In this document: positions 34,111-47,500 of the stretch, one piece after another
Layout: every line of letters begins with the position of its first letter
How positions within the stretch are numbered: the stretch's first letter is position 1
Assembly (NCBI RefSeq): GCF_932276165.1
Contig: NC_063986.1
Location: 2,244,501 to 2,308,500 of the forward strand
DNA from: Plutella xylostella
Taxonomy: Eukaryota; Arthropoda; Insecta; Lepidoptera; Plutellidae
Length of the DNA: 64,000 bases
Reading direction: 5' to 3'
Position numbers and translations under genes: made by a program
The notes under the pieces: model-generated
Seen by the model: only the letters and a program-made list of their open reading frames with translations
Databases searched by the model: none
What the model was told of the DNA's origin: nothing

Positions 34111-37100
34111 TATCGTCACAGTACAATGTCTTCCAATAATGGACATAATTAGAATATAATTACTATCTCCCATTTCAGCTTGTGTCAAGAGCAATCACTC
34201 AAATGTATCTCTATATTGTAGATCTCAGAGTTATGTGACAATTAATATTTTATCGATGCTGGCTTGTGTCTACCATGGTACCTACAAGTTGTTCGAGGTG
34301 GTTTCCCTGCCTCTAATTAACTTCATCACAGTCAAGCTCAACATTAATTATTAATAACTAACTGTCATCATCTCCTCCTGTATATGGTATGTATATTGGT
34401 CAGTTTGTAAGAAGAATCCAATTCAGCAACTGCTTTCCTTTACCCAAGCTGATAAGAAGTCATTTCAATTTATTTATCGGTAGTAAGTAACTCATGTACT
34501 ATGAAAATATTTTCCTATCTTATTCCAAACTTAGTAAATTTTATTTAGAATAGAATACAGTTGAAACTCTTACGGTCGCCAATCGCCTCAATGACCCTAA
34601 TTATAAATTTTGTATAATATTATCAACATCTTATCCAAACCCAAATCAATAATTATTAATATTAGCAGAATTAAAGGAGGATAATAAGTATAATAAATTA
34701 TTACTAATCACTTCATATGTAAAAGTTGTCATGGTCACAGTCAATAATATATAGCCAATGATATCCATTTAACATTCAAAAGTAAAATTGCATGAATATT
34801 CACTATGGAAATATTTATTTTATCTTTTCCAAATATTTCAGTTAACTTAAAATAGTGTTAGTGCTCCTATGGCCGCCATCCAACACATTGACCCTACGGG
34901 TATAAGTATCTAATTGAAGGTATTTATTTTATTTAATCAGACAAGTAGATCACTTTAGTAAAAGTAAAGTTGGTGCTCAACTAGGTCGGCAACTGACTCA
35001 TTGACCCTATTATTTATTAATTTTGTTTAATATTCTTAACATCTTTTCCAAAGCAAAATCAATCTTTATTTATATTAATAAAAGGGTATAATGCAGGTTT
35101 TTAAGTATTATAAATTATCATTAACTTGCTGAATATATAAGAATTGTCTTAGTCACAGTCAGTCAGGTACAAGTTATGGCCAATATAACCATTGAATAAA
35201 AGGAATACTTACTAAATTACATGAATTCTATTCTGTTTTCTGATACATAACTAGTAATTGAGGTACTGAAGTAAATACCTATTGAATTCCAATAAAGCAA
35301 ACTTTACATACTTAGGTGGGTAAGTAAGTAGTTTTTCTTTTATGATAAACAATACTTCAAATACCTGAATTTACCAAGTGTAGCTAAACCCATAATAAAA
35401 CCATAGAGAATCATTAAACTAGTGAATCACACAAGTACACACAATAATTATTCAAGTAGAAACATAGTATTTTATGAAAATATGGTCCGGCCAATTTTCA
35501 TCCCGGTGGAAAAATGTTTAAAATCATTTCAAATATTAAGAATACAAGTAATAAGTAATGTTTATAATAACCACTCTTAGAGAATCAAAGTAGGTTGAGC
35601 TAGCTGTAGATTTTAAATTACTTAAGTACTAAATAGAAATGCTGATTCAAATAAGAATATAATTTTGCTAAATAGATTCATAGCTTAATATGAATAACCT
35701 GAAGCATATTCTTCATTCTGGTTTCAAGACTGAATAGATAAGTACATGCTTACATGAGAACTAGATGGAGTTGGTAGAAATAAGTTTATATTGTGTATCT
35801 CAGGAGATAAGTAAATAAGTACCGACTACCTAGGAATATGAATATTCTTGTAACCTACACAATTTCAGAATGATCTAATATGTTACCTAATAGATTTACT
35901 TAAATTGCAAGCACTTATCACTGAATAGGATTCCACATAATTATGTTATATATCTGATGAATCATCCATTATTATTACTTAGGTACTTATTCAGGTTGTT
36001 GTGCAAGCCTAGTAAGTTTGTAAACCAAATATGTTGGAGCATAGGTTATGATCCACCACAATGAAACATAGGTACACCTAATGGTCTGTATTATGCTAAT
36101 TACTGTTCTTTACTGGGTATGCAAAGACTGCTGGGTGAAACAATTTCAGGTAGATAGATTGCTGTGAGTAAAAGTAACATACTTAAATACTTGACTCATT
36201 AGCCATCATCTCAATAGAACATACTATTCAATATCTGTACTATATTGATATAAGTAACTAAGTTTATTCCTTCCAGGTAAACAAACATAGCTTGATGAAA
36301 CAAGTGGGGTAATTTTCCCATAGTCGAATGTACTTATGCTTGTAAATTGATTGTTTTATGTGATAGAATCTTTAAGGCTGATTGATGAAGTAAAAGGTGG
36401 TTTCCTTGGGTCTCTCCTAATAAACCTAGGTACCCTAGCAGCCTTCAATTTCAAAATGGCCAAGATGCTGAACAATTAATAATGGGGAACAAGTGGATTT
36501 TTAGGTTATGAAAATATTCGAATTTTGAAACCAGAACAAAATACCTAAATAGATATTTTGATATTATGAATGGAGTGGAATATAGATAATAATATGCTGT
36601 GATACCTCGAAATAGTGGTTATTAAAAAATCCAATCGACACTTAGCTGAGGTTCCTTGTTGCGCCGCCGCCGGCTGGTCGAAGCTGCAATCCACCGTATC
36701 CACACACTTATAAAAATACATTCTCTATCCCCTTTTCCCTTTAAATCAAACTCTAAAATGCAAAGGCTTGATGTTATCACACGAAATCCCGCGGGGAGAC
36801 CAAGGGCGAGTTTTCTTCCCGAAACCTATTTATAGCCTCTCTGACCATCGACCCCCTCTTCCTCTTTTTTTTCCCGGTTCATCCATCGAACTTTATCGAT
36901 TCAACTCCATCCCTACGATCCTAGACTACAGGTGGCGCCACTGAGCTAGACAATAACACAACTATTAAATATTTTTAAGGTAATAAACCGATGAACTATT
37001 GTTCTATAATTATTGATAATTAATATTATTATTATTTAACTAGTATTTACTAATTTTAAGTCCGGATTCGATTAATTAGAACTAAAAGATACTCAGTTGA

Positions 37101-37540
37101 GCGTCAAGGAGGCGTAGTACGTAAAGTGTCGCGTAAATTAGTGTTGTGCAAATCTGATCCTCATAATAATAACTTATCACTATGGCGTCATTCATTTCAA
37201 TAATCAAACAATAATTAACAGAGCCGTATAAACGGTTGAAACATAATATAACCGAATCTAGTATGATATCTCTTTAAACTCTAAGCGTCAACAATAAGAC
37301 TTGTACTTATTCTAGGTATCTGTCGATTCGAACGACACAACACCCCCCGAACATTACCATATAAGGAAATGCGTCATCGAGTCCAACCCACTAGACGGCA
37401 CTAGTGTGGCATTTCTACATCGCGGTATGGTTGTGTTTTCCAACCAGCGTATAGTCTTATTTTGCTTATAATAAAAATTTCGCCAATCTATACATAAATA
37501 TTGTAATAATGTATAAGTCTGCTACGGACGGACTATGTTC

Positions 37541-37732
37541 CGTTACAACCACCCCCTAAATTTTTAGGAAATGCAATTGGATAAAAATTTACCTATCTAA
37601 GACTTATACATTATACATGAATAACGGTACATGAAAATAACAAACTAATATCAGAACCTTACAATACAAATAAGTTTCGTTACAACCACCCCCTAAATTT
37701 TTAGGAAATGCAATTGGATAAAAATTTACCTA
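37541..37732 (-). repeat. Duplicated polypurine-tract and repeat-end junction
   Basis: A 55-bp segment starting CGTTACAACCACCCCCTAAA occurs at 37541-37595 and again at 37678-37732. Read on the minus strand, each is an AT-rich stretch, then TTTAGGGGGTGGT, then TGTAACG, i.e. a tract plus the first bases of an LTR. Only the outer one joins a full terminal repeat. Confidence 0.65.
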
Positions 37733-37849
37733 CTTAACTTGATAGACAATGATAACTCTATATCTTAGTGAAGGTGATAAACCCCAATACTCTCATATTA
37801 AATTTACTTAATTCATAGTATTGTAACCAGTGTTTTATTGTCACTTAGT

Positions 37850-39275
37850 AATATTAAAACCAGGATATTCGAGGTAACAGTCGCTGTACCCTTCGCTATT
37901 TCGAATATGCAACGAGTTCGAGGCCCCCTACTGCAGATAGATGCCACCCACTCGGCCAGCGCACCCAATGAGGACAACAAAGGTGTCATTACCCGACAGG
38001 CGTGCACATAATCAATCCTATCAGGCAACTCATTTGATAACTCTCTTATAAGAATTCATCAAACGCCTTATATGTTTCTCAGTGATTTCTCCATACGATC
38101 GATGCATTGGGTGAATTGCTTACTGTTTTCTTCCCAATGTCTTTGCAATTAAGAAAAGAACCTAAGTAACAAAGTTAAACTAAATACTTGAGTTGAGACC
38201 CATATCCCCTCTCAAATATGTGATCGATTAGAGCCCTCACTGTAGATCCTCACCGAATGTCCAGTCAAGCAGACACCATCTACGACACAGGTATCATTAT
38301 CCAATAGGCTTACACTATCAGTAGTCCTGTTGAACAACTCATTCGATAGCCCCCTTATAGAAGCTCACCAAATGCCCTATGTGCCTATCAGTGGTTTACC
38401 CGAATCGTTTTACTTTTCTACTTGGATTAACTCCACTTCAACAACTTCACAACACTTTTATCAACAGAATTTTGTAAGGTAAATTTAAGAATCCCTGGGT
38501 CTTATCACCTTCAGCATTTACTAAACCTACCTAGCTTTATGTAAACCTGTAAGCTATAGTGACAACAGGATAAGAGTTTATAAGAAAAATAACTGAACGA
38601 AACTTTTAACGAAAAGAAATGCATCTCTGGAAGTACTTCCTAAATATAGCTTAGTTACGTAAATATTAATTAATAAATTACGGCACACTAAAATTGTAAC
38701 CAGTGGTAAGCGTAAACAAAGTATTCGAGATAACAGTCGTTGTGCCCTTCGCTACCTCGAACACGGAACAACTTCGAATCCCCCACTGCAGATTAATATC
38801 GCCCCACCAAACCAGCACTCCCGCGAAGGCGACAAAAGTATCATTATTCAAGAGGCTTGTATTTTTAGCCTAATGAATAACTCATCTGATAGCCCCCTTA
38901 TAGAAGCTCACTAGACGCTCTATATGTCTCACAGTACTTTCTTAGAACGATCGGCGCATTGAGTGACATTTAAATTAGGTCCTCCTCAATGTCTTTGTGA
39001 TTTATGCAAATCAATAATAACTCATTAATGAAAAATATTAGAGTTGAGATCCAAAGTCACACTATTCCCTTCTCAAATATGAGATCGTTGAAAGCCCGCA
39101 CTGTAGACCATCGCAGAAAGTCTTAGTCGGTCGAGACAATAAAAACGACAAAGATATCATTATCCAATAAGCAATGCTACTAGATAACTCATTTGATAGC
39201 CCCCTTATAGAAGCTCGGCAAATGTCTTATATGCCTATCAGTAGTTTATCCGAATTGTTCAGCAGTAGGTATGAA
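37850..39275. repeat. Diverged tandem repeats of about 855 bp
   Basis: Block A (about 37859-38190, with ATTCGAGGTAACAGTCG) and block B (about 38192-38430, with CCCTCTCAAATATG) recur as A' near 38714 and B' near 39047, an offset of about 855 bp. A and B also share a shorter segment (CTCATTTGATA, then CTTATAGAAGCTCACCAAAT), so the array may have grown from about 330-bp units. A minus-strand frame of 71 codons here is not recognised. Confidence 0.65.
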
Positions 39276-39718
39276 TTTAAAAACCATCACTTATCACCAT
39301 CACAAAAAAAAATATATTATAAAATGTAATCTATCACGGTAAAGTTATTAAGTATAAGAAGAAGTACTCCAAAACTACATTCCATTTCATTACCATACCA
39401 AAGTATAGTCACCGACATTAGCGCGCCCAAAAGTATAAAATTTACAGGGCCAATGAATAAATGACACGGTTACACGGTGTGACCATCATCACTGTACCTT
39501 CAGATAACCTGTACCTAAACTTAAATCCAAGTAGAAACTTATTTACTATCCCTCTTGTGTAAGTACACAACACACCCCCTTGATTTAAGAATTTATCCAC
39601 TCTCCTAATCACTAATCATAATAACAATAATCCTATTCCAATCCATAACTTTTAGTTTAACCCAAAATCCTTTACAAAATCAATTAGTTATTTAAAGGAG
39701 TGCAATGAGAATTTAAAT

Positions 39719-39799
39719 CAGCTATACTCAACCTGCGGCCCGCGTACCATGACTTAAACGTGTTTGTGGCCCTTACATAAAAAAGGTTGAGTACCAATG
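39719..39799. mobile_element. 81-bp hAT-type MITE
   Basis: A perfect 8-bp duplication ATTTAAAT (39711-39718, 39800-39807) flanks CAGCTATACTCAACCTGCGG and the reverse end AGGTTGAGTACCAATG. The 8-bp target and CAG..TACTCAACCT ends are hAT hallmarks. One of the shortest elements in the window. Confidence 0.8.
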
Positions 39800-40442
39800 A
39801 TTTAAATGGTGTATCACCCCCAAAATTAAACAACTCTAAAATATTTATCTATGTTGATGAAATACTTAGGTAAGTTAGGCACGTTCGTTCACTCCAAGAC
39901 AGTCAAATTTAAAATGCATTCAAATTGTCAAATAACCTAAGCTCTTATCTATTTCTGTAGATGAATACTCTCACCCCCACGTGTGTAACAACAGAACAAT
40001 ACTTAACCCACATTCACATCACAACCGTCTTTCCTATTTTATAGTATTGATTGACTCAATTCAATCACCTCACTACACTCTCATTCATAAACATTCCTAA
40101 ATTTTTTAAACCATATTTACTAATTTTAAGACACACCCCCACTCTCATATGTCACCTATTCCTAAACACACCCTACTGATGATGATGATGATGATTATAA
40201 AATCGGAGCAGCCCTAAGGATACCTATTCTGTGACATTTACCTAATATTATTTGAACCGCCTGATGATAATGAATCTTGGCCATCATAATCTAACACATC
40301 ATTATAATCTAATACACATATTATAGTTTATAAAATATAGCATGAGCCCTTTAAAATATACCACGTTTGATTGACAGATCTTCCTCTGGTAGATGACTAT
40401 CGACAAATAATTGTAAAATTTTACGTCGACTAAACCATTTGA

Positions 40443-40710
40443 TTACCGACATAGCTGTCAAAATATGCAAGCTGAAGTGGCAGTGGGCTGGTCATATCTG
40501 CCGAAGAACCGATAACCGTTGGGGTAGGCGAGTTCTCAAGTGGAGACCACTAACGGGCAAACGCAGCGTGGGACGCCCTCCTGCCCGCCGGACCGACGAC
40601 CCTAGGCGGGTGGCGGGTAGTGGTTGGATGAGGAAGGCCGAGGACCGAGTGTTGTGGCGCTCCTTGGGAGAGGCCTATGTCCAGCAGTGGACGATTATTG
40701 GCTGATGATG
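40443..40710 (+). pseudogene. LINE C-terminal fragment with open frame
   Basis: Encodes IAVKICKLKWQWAGHICRRT, then DNRWGRRVLKWRPLTGKRSV and ends EAYVQQWTIIG. This is the C-terminus of the lepidopteran endonuclease/reverse-transcriptase proteins whose mRNAs end in GATGAT repeats. A perfect 11-bp duplication AAACCATTTGA (40432-40442, 40711-40721) flanks it. The frame is unbroken, so the insertion looks fairly young, but the polymerase domain is missing. Confidence 0.8.
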
Positions 40711-41239
40711 AAACCATTTGACTTTGACTTTGACTTATGCCTGCTAAATAAAGTTGGGTTTCCCTTGAAAGCGAAGAAGTGACAAATAAAATGTATGGAT
40801 TTGACAGCTGTCATTCTAATCAAGCTATTTTTAAAGAACTGTAACATACATTCACTAGGCTCACCCCCACTATCTTATGCCTTCCAGCTTCCTCTCCTGG
40901 GAACAGTCCTAAACACCCCCTATATGTGATGACGACATTGAAGTAACCCTATGAATACCTATTTGTGTGTAACTTTTAATCTAATGATGTTACGGCCGAT
41001 GATGATGATGAACCCAAGCCACCCTAATTTAACACATTGATAAAATCAGATATAAGTAAGTATGTAAATACGAACATAGTTTCCTTCACTAGCTCATTTT
41101 ATTTACACCGTAATCTTATCATTCCTCTATCTCATAATATCCCTAATGTCGTGCACATTATTCACAATATCAATCCATACTCAATCGCACCTACACGCAA
41201 TTAGCAATCCAGTACCTATACTATATGTAGCTAGCACGC

Positions 41240-41440
41240 ACTCACGCGCAGCCTGTATTTAGGTATACACTGCAGGACACGAACCTCCTCCAATTCCCCA
41301 ACAACAGAGAGCCACCTCCACAATCTCCATGCACATAAATTTAACACCACAACACACATTGAACACCAAAAACCCGAGGATCGAACTCGAGACAGTAGTC
41401 AAGGCCACTATCCACCACAACATTCGGTAGTGTAGCCAGC
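41240..41440 (-). mobile_element. SINE with tRNA-like head
   Basis: Read on the minus strand, GGTGGATAGTGGCCTTGACT (box A region, 41403-41417) is followed by GAGTTCGATCC (box B, 41378-41388) and CTCGGG, then a tail region. This layout matches a common lepidopteran SINE whose head reads TAGTGGCCCTGACTACTG. The far end grades into sequence like a LINE 3' end (GTCCTGCAGTGTATACC). Confidence 0.6.
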
Positions 41441-43170
41441 TAAGTATTTACATACATGTAGAAACATAAGATCATAATATCATAACCTCTCTTTCTCCAC
41501 ATGCTAGGTATCGATTTCCCCTCCTAGTTCCAATTATATACCTAATTACCTATACCTGCGTATTAGCAAAACGCATACCTACTACATACATGCCATTGAA
41601 GTAGGTACAACGAAAGGAGTGACATATCCACTGTACCCAACACACGAACAGTGCCTCCGGCATCGGCAAACAGCCACCGACAACTGATCCCACTACATAA
41701 TCTTTTAACCACGGTGACAAACACCTTAGTGACAATCACTGGAGCTGGACAGCTGTTTGTCACTGACATTATAATAAGAAGTAACATTACCTATCATTGC
41801 CTAATTAAATAGGTACATACATGAAGGTCATTGAACCTGTACAAAACAGTCTTTAATTTTGTCGACACGAATGCAGTAACTATATACATATTCAGTTAAC
41901 CCCACGAAAGCTGAATATACTATTACTAAAATCCACAAAACTCATTACAATAATATTCGCTAAACTTACAACAGCCCTTTCCTTTGTCCGTAAGGTACCT
42001 ACACGTCAGGTACCTAGAACTCACCTACATCCATACCAAATTCATGACACCAATCCCCTTCTATCGTTGGTAAAATCACCTTGACATAAGACCCAACACT
42101 AATCCTATCTTTTCTATGCTGGTAAAATTTATTTGTCATACGTAACTAATTCTCATTACACCCCTTTCTCTAGCGTTGAAAGTATAAATATATCAGCATA
42201 TAAACATACACCAAACCTATAACAACACTCTTCCTTTATGGTTTAATTAAACCCACATAACGGACTACCTAAATAAATGAGTAAGAAAATTATACAATGC
42301 AAAATATTTTCATATGTATACCAGCGCCACCTGTGTTAAAACTCTTGAACTGCAATTAATCATTGATATCTACAGGTAATCAGGTTCGAACATCAAATAC
42401 AGCTAGCTAACTTCTTCCTGTTGTATCCTTATTTTCCTTTTATTTAAAGGTAAGTAGAAGTATAAAATAACAGTAGACAGACAGTACACTTGGAATTAAA
42501 CCTAAAATCGGATGCACACAATCAAAATAAATTTGCCATGAGTAGATATATCTCATCCGCCGCTGTGAAACTGACACTTATTAAAATGTGTCTACTATCT
42601 ACCTATAATATGTGTATATGTATGTATAAATAACAAAAAATCTATTCCCTAGACAATCGTAGTCGTAGAAAAAGTTAAATAGGTAAACAAGTACTTAGGT
42701 ACTTACTAAAGTTTGCATTCACCAAAACATCTGTTAGTTATAGCTACCTACCACGCTAACTTCGAACGGTCTTTGACCTTACTAGTTTATTCTCGTTTAC
42801 TTAGTAGGTACCTACTTTATTTTACTATAGGTACCCCTTTTCCTTTATTAATTTAATGAAATAATTACAGAAAATGACGCAACATCCATGCGCCAAACCT
42901 ACCAGTTTCAAGTGCACCATGGTAAGATCGGTATAAATGAACCATGTAATTGTAAAGTGTGCGCAGCTTCTAAATCACAATGTCATGTCTTTACCAAAAT
43001 AATAATGACAGGACGCTACCTATAACCTATTTGATTGTTTTACTAATGCATTTGTAGGCAACCTACACGTATTTTAAGCACACTAAGTTTGAATGCAACA
43101 ATTTACAATAGGGTAAAAGTACCACATATCGGCACTTCAAATGTTTCAAGCAAAATGTATACAAGTGTAT

Positions 43171-43206
43171 ACTTAGCATAATATTTGTATAAATATTATG
43201 CTAAGT
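43171..43206. repeat. Perfect 16-bp hairpin near the right terminal repeat
   Basis: ACTTAGCATAATATTT, loop GTAT, AAATATTATGCTAAGT. It lies about 340 bp from the right terminal repeat, between two diverged copies of a segment with CAAGCAAAATGTAT or CAAACAAAATGTAT. Confidence 0.6.
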
Positions 43207-43695
43207 TTTTTTTTTTTTTTAATTTTATGTAAAGGGTAAAGTTACCAGTTATTGACCTTTTAAATGGTTCAAACAAAATGTATTACCTAAGTGTACACAT
43301 TATATTATTTTTTTTTTTTTTATTTGTTTTTTTCTATAAATGCCTATTTTATTGTACGCCTACACATATGATTTTTCTATTAACGTTTTCTCTCAATCTC
43401 CTTCCGTTTCACGGCAACAATTGTAGGCTAAAAGCCTTTTAAGTTTTTGAATAATGCAAAACACAAATAAAATAACGTTCCTAATAACCCGATCCTGTTT
43501 CTAATAATTCTGATCACCCTATCCTGGTCTACGGCATGTCAATTGTAATATCCCCCCCCTGTAGTGAACGCTTCGCACTCTAACCTACCTATTTGAGACT
43601 TATTTTTCGCCCTAACTAAACTGAAACGAACTGAAGAGAAGTCTTGTAACGGTATACGTGTTTTGCACTATTCGTTTGGCCAATACGTGATCGTC

Positions 43696-43726
43696 TAGTC
43701 TAGCGGTTAGGACTCTACATTTCCGA
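43696..43726 (+). other. tRNA-Glu-like half, second copy
   Basis: Identical to the one in the left terminal repeat, at the expected offset. Confidence 0.45.
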
Positions 43727-44120
43727 AGTAACTCAAGTTCTTTTAGGAGGTTGAAAGAATCCCTACCCTAGCACTAATCCCTAGAACCCTAGTTCATAAT
43801 CCCTAGTTTATCTATTTGTTAGGACAACAGAACAAAGCTCAAGCAATAGTTATTTCTTATAACATACATGATTTAATTAAACAAAAGTAATTTAAATATA
43901 TATCAAATTATCTATAAAAAAGGGGTTTTAATTTGAATAGAAGGTGCGCCCCGCCTCGCACACCCTATGAAGGACGACCAGATCCGTCCACCAGACCCAT
44001 CTACCTTCTCTAGCCCACTGGCTCTATTCAAACTGTTTTTTTTTTGTCAGTCAGTCCCTAGGAAAGGATCTATTGATTGGGATCCAGATGATGTTAATAA
44101 TATTTTATTCAGCTTCACAA

Positions 44121-44576
44121 TTCAGCACGGATATCTCCTGAGCCTACTTAAGTATTTATTCGACACGGATATTTCCTGAGTCTACTTATGCATTTATTCG
44201 ACACGGACACTTCCTGAGTCTACTTAATGTATCAATAATGTGTAATAGTTATTCGGCACGGATAGTTCCTGAGCCTACTTCTGTATCCATAATAAGCAAT
44301 AATTATTCGGCACGGATATTTCCTGAGCCTACTCTTGTATTTTCGACACGGATATTCCCTGAGTCTACTTATACATTTATTCGACACGGATATTTCCTGA
44401 GTCTACTTAATAATGTGTAATAGTTATTTGGCACGGATATCTTATGTATCCATAATGTGTAATAGTTATTCGGCACGGATATTTCCTGAGCCTACTCTTG
44501 TATTTTCGACACGGATATTCCCTGAGTCTACTTATACATTTATTCGACACGGATATTTCCTGAGTCTACTCATGTG
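44121..44576 (+). repeat. Minisatellite in the right terminal repeat
   Basis: Same eleven units in the same order as in the left copy. Conserved unit order argues that both repeats derive from a single recent template. Confidence 0.8.
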
Positions 44577-47500
44577 TATCGTCACAGTACAATGTCTTCC
44601 AATAATGGACATAATTAGAATATAATTACTATCTCCCATTTCAGCTTGTGTCAAGAGCAATCACTCAAATGTATCTCTATATTGTAGATCTCAGAGTTAT
44701 GTGACAATTAATATTTTATCGATGCTGGCTTGTGTCTACCATGGTACCTACAAGTTGTTCGAGGTGGTTTCCCTGCCTCTAATTAACTTCATCACAGTCA
44801 AGCTCAACATTAATTATTAATAACTAACTGTCATCATCTCCTCCTGTATATGGTATGTATATTGGTCAGTTTGTAAGAAGAATCCAATTCAGCAACTGCT
44901 TTCCTTTACCCAAGCTGATAAGAAGTCATTTCAATTTATTTATCGGTAGTAAGTAACTCATGTACTATGAAAATATTTTCCTATCTTATTCCAAACTTAG
45001 TAAATTTTATTTAGAATAGAATACAGTTGAAACTCTTACGGTCGCCAATCGCCTCAATGACCCTAATTATAAATTTTGTATAATATTATCAACATCTTAT
45101 CCAAACCCAAATCAATAATTATTAATATTAGCAGAATTAAAGGAGGATAATAAGTATAATAAATTATTACTAATCACTTCATATGTAAAAGTTGTCATGG
45201 TCACAGTCAATAATATATAGCCAATGATATCCATTTAACATTCAAAAGTAAAATTGCATGAATATTCACTATGGAAATATTTATTTTATCTTTTCCAAAT
45301 ATTTCAGTTAACTTAAAATAGTGTTAGTGCTCCTATGGCCGCCATCCAACACATTGACCCTACGGGTATAAGTATCTAATTGAAGGTATTTATTTTATTT
45401 AATCAGACAAGTAGATCACTTTAGTAAAAGTAAAGTTGGTGCTCAACTAGGTCGGCAACTGACTCATTGACCCTATTATTTATTAATTTTGTTTAATATT
45501 CTTAACATCTTTTCCAAAGCAAAATCAATCTTTATTTATATTAATAAAAGGGTATAATGCAGGTTTTTAAGTATTATAAATTATCATTAACTTGCTGAAT
45601 ATATAAGAATTGTCTTAGTCACAGTCAGTCAGGTACAAGTTATGGCCAATATAACCATTGAATAAAAGGAATACTTACTAAATTACATGAATTCTATTCT
45701 GTTTTCTGATACATAACTAGTAATTGAGGTACTGAAGTAAATACCTATTGAATTCCAATAAAGCAAACTTTACATACTTAGGTGGGTAAGTAAGTAGTTT
45801 TTCTTTTATGATAAACAATACTTCAAATACCTGAATTTACCAAGTGTAGCTAAACCCATAATAAAACCATAGAGAATCATTAAACTAGTGAATCACACAA
45901 GTACACACAATAATTATTCAAGTAGAAACATAGTATTTTATGAAAATATGGTCCGGCCAATTTTCATCCCGGTGGAAAAATGTTTAAAATCATTTCAAAT
46001 ATTAAGAATACAAGTAATAAGTAATGTTTATAATAACCACTCTTAGAGAATCAAAGTAGGTTGAGCTAGCTGTAGATTTTAAATTACTTAAGTACTAAAT
46101 AGAAATGCTGATTCAAATAAGAATATAATTTTGCTAAATAGATTCATAGCTTAATATGAATAACCTGAAGCATATTCTTCATTCTGGTTTCAAGACTGAA
46201 TAGATAAGTACATGCTTACATGAGAACTAGATGGAGTTGGTAGAAATAAGTTTATATTGTGTATCTCAGGAGATAAGTAAATAAGTACCGACTACCTAGG
46301 AATATGAATATTCTTGTAACCTACACAATTTCAGAATGATCTAATATGTTACCTAATAGATTTACTTAAATTGCAAGCACTTATCACTGAATAGGATTCC
46401 ACATAATTATGTTATATATCTGATGAATCATCCATTATTATTACTTAGGTACTTATTCAGGTTGTTGTGCAAGCCTAGTAAGTTTGTAAACCAAATATGT
46501 TGGAGCATAGGTTATGATCCACCACAATGAAACATAGGTACACCTAATGGTCTGTATTATGCTAATTACTGTTCTTTACTGGGTATGCAAAGACTGCTGG
46601 GTGAAACAATTTCAGGTAGATAGATTGCTGTGAGTAAAAGTAACATACTTAAATACTTGACTCATTAGCCATCATCTCAATAGAACATACTATTCAATAT
46701 CTGTACTATATTGATATAAGTAACTAAGTTTATTCCTTCCAGGTAAACAAACATAGCTTGATGAAACAAGTGGGGTAATTTTCCCATAGTCGAATGTACT
46801 TATGCTTGTAAATTGATTGTTTTATGTGATAGAATCTTTAAGGCTGATTGATGAAGTAAAAGGTGGTTTCCTTGGGTCTCTCCTAATAAACCTAGGTACC
46901 CTAGCAGCCTTCAATTTCAAAATGGCCAAGATGCTGAACAATTAATAATGGGGAACAAGTGGATTTTTAGGTTATGAAAATATTCGAATTTTGAAACCAG
47001 AACAAAATACCTAAATAGATATTTTGATATTATGAATGGAGTGGAATATAGATAATAATATGCTGTGATACCTCGAAATAGTGGTTATTAAAAAATCCAA
47101 TCGACACTTAGCTGAGGTTCCTTGTTGCGCCGCCGCCGGCTGGTCGAAGCTGCAATCCACCGTATCCACACACTTATAAAAATACATTCTCTATCCCCTT
47201 TTCCCTTTAAATCAAACTCTAAAATGCAAAGGCTTGATGTTATCACACGAAATCCCGCGGGGAGACCAAGGGCGAGTTTTCTTCCCGAAACCTATTTATA
47301 GCCTCTCTGACCATCGACCCCCTCTTCCTCTTTTTTTTCCCGGTTCATCCATCGAACTTTATCGATTCAACTCCATCCCTACGATCCTAGACTACAGGTG
47401 GCGCCACTGAGCTAGACAATAACACAACTATTAAATATTTTTAAGGTAATAAACCGATGAACTATTGTTCTATAATTATTGATAATTAATATTATTATTA

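Larger units (their letters stand above)
33078..37547 (-). repeat. Terminal direct repeat, left copy
   Basis: Same length and spacing as the right copy at every landmark checked: start, minisatellite, GC-rich block, TATAAAAA near 36710, and end. I found no base difference in the stretches compared. Contains no gene; its 60-70-codon frames are the minisatellite read as protein. Confidence 0.8.

Noticed and set aside
33501..34159. Three open frames of 60-70 codons, repeated exactly at 43967-44625, with recurring STRIFPES motifs
   Set aside because: They are the minisatellite read as protein; the units also tolerate frame changes.
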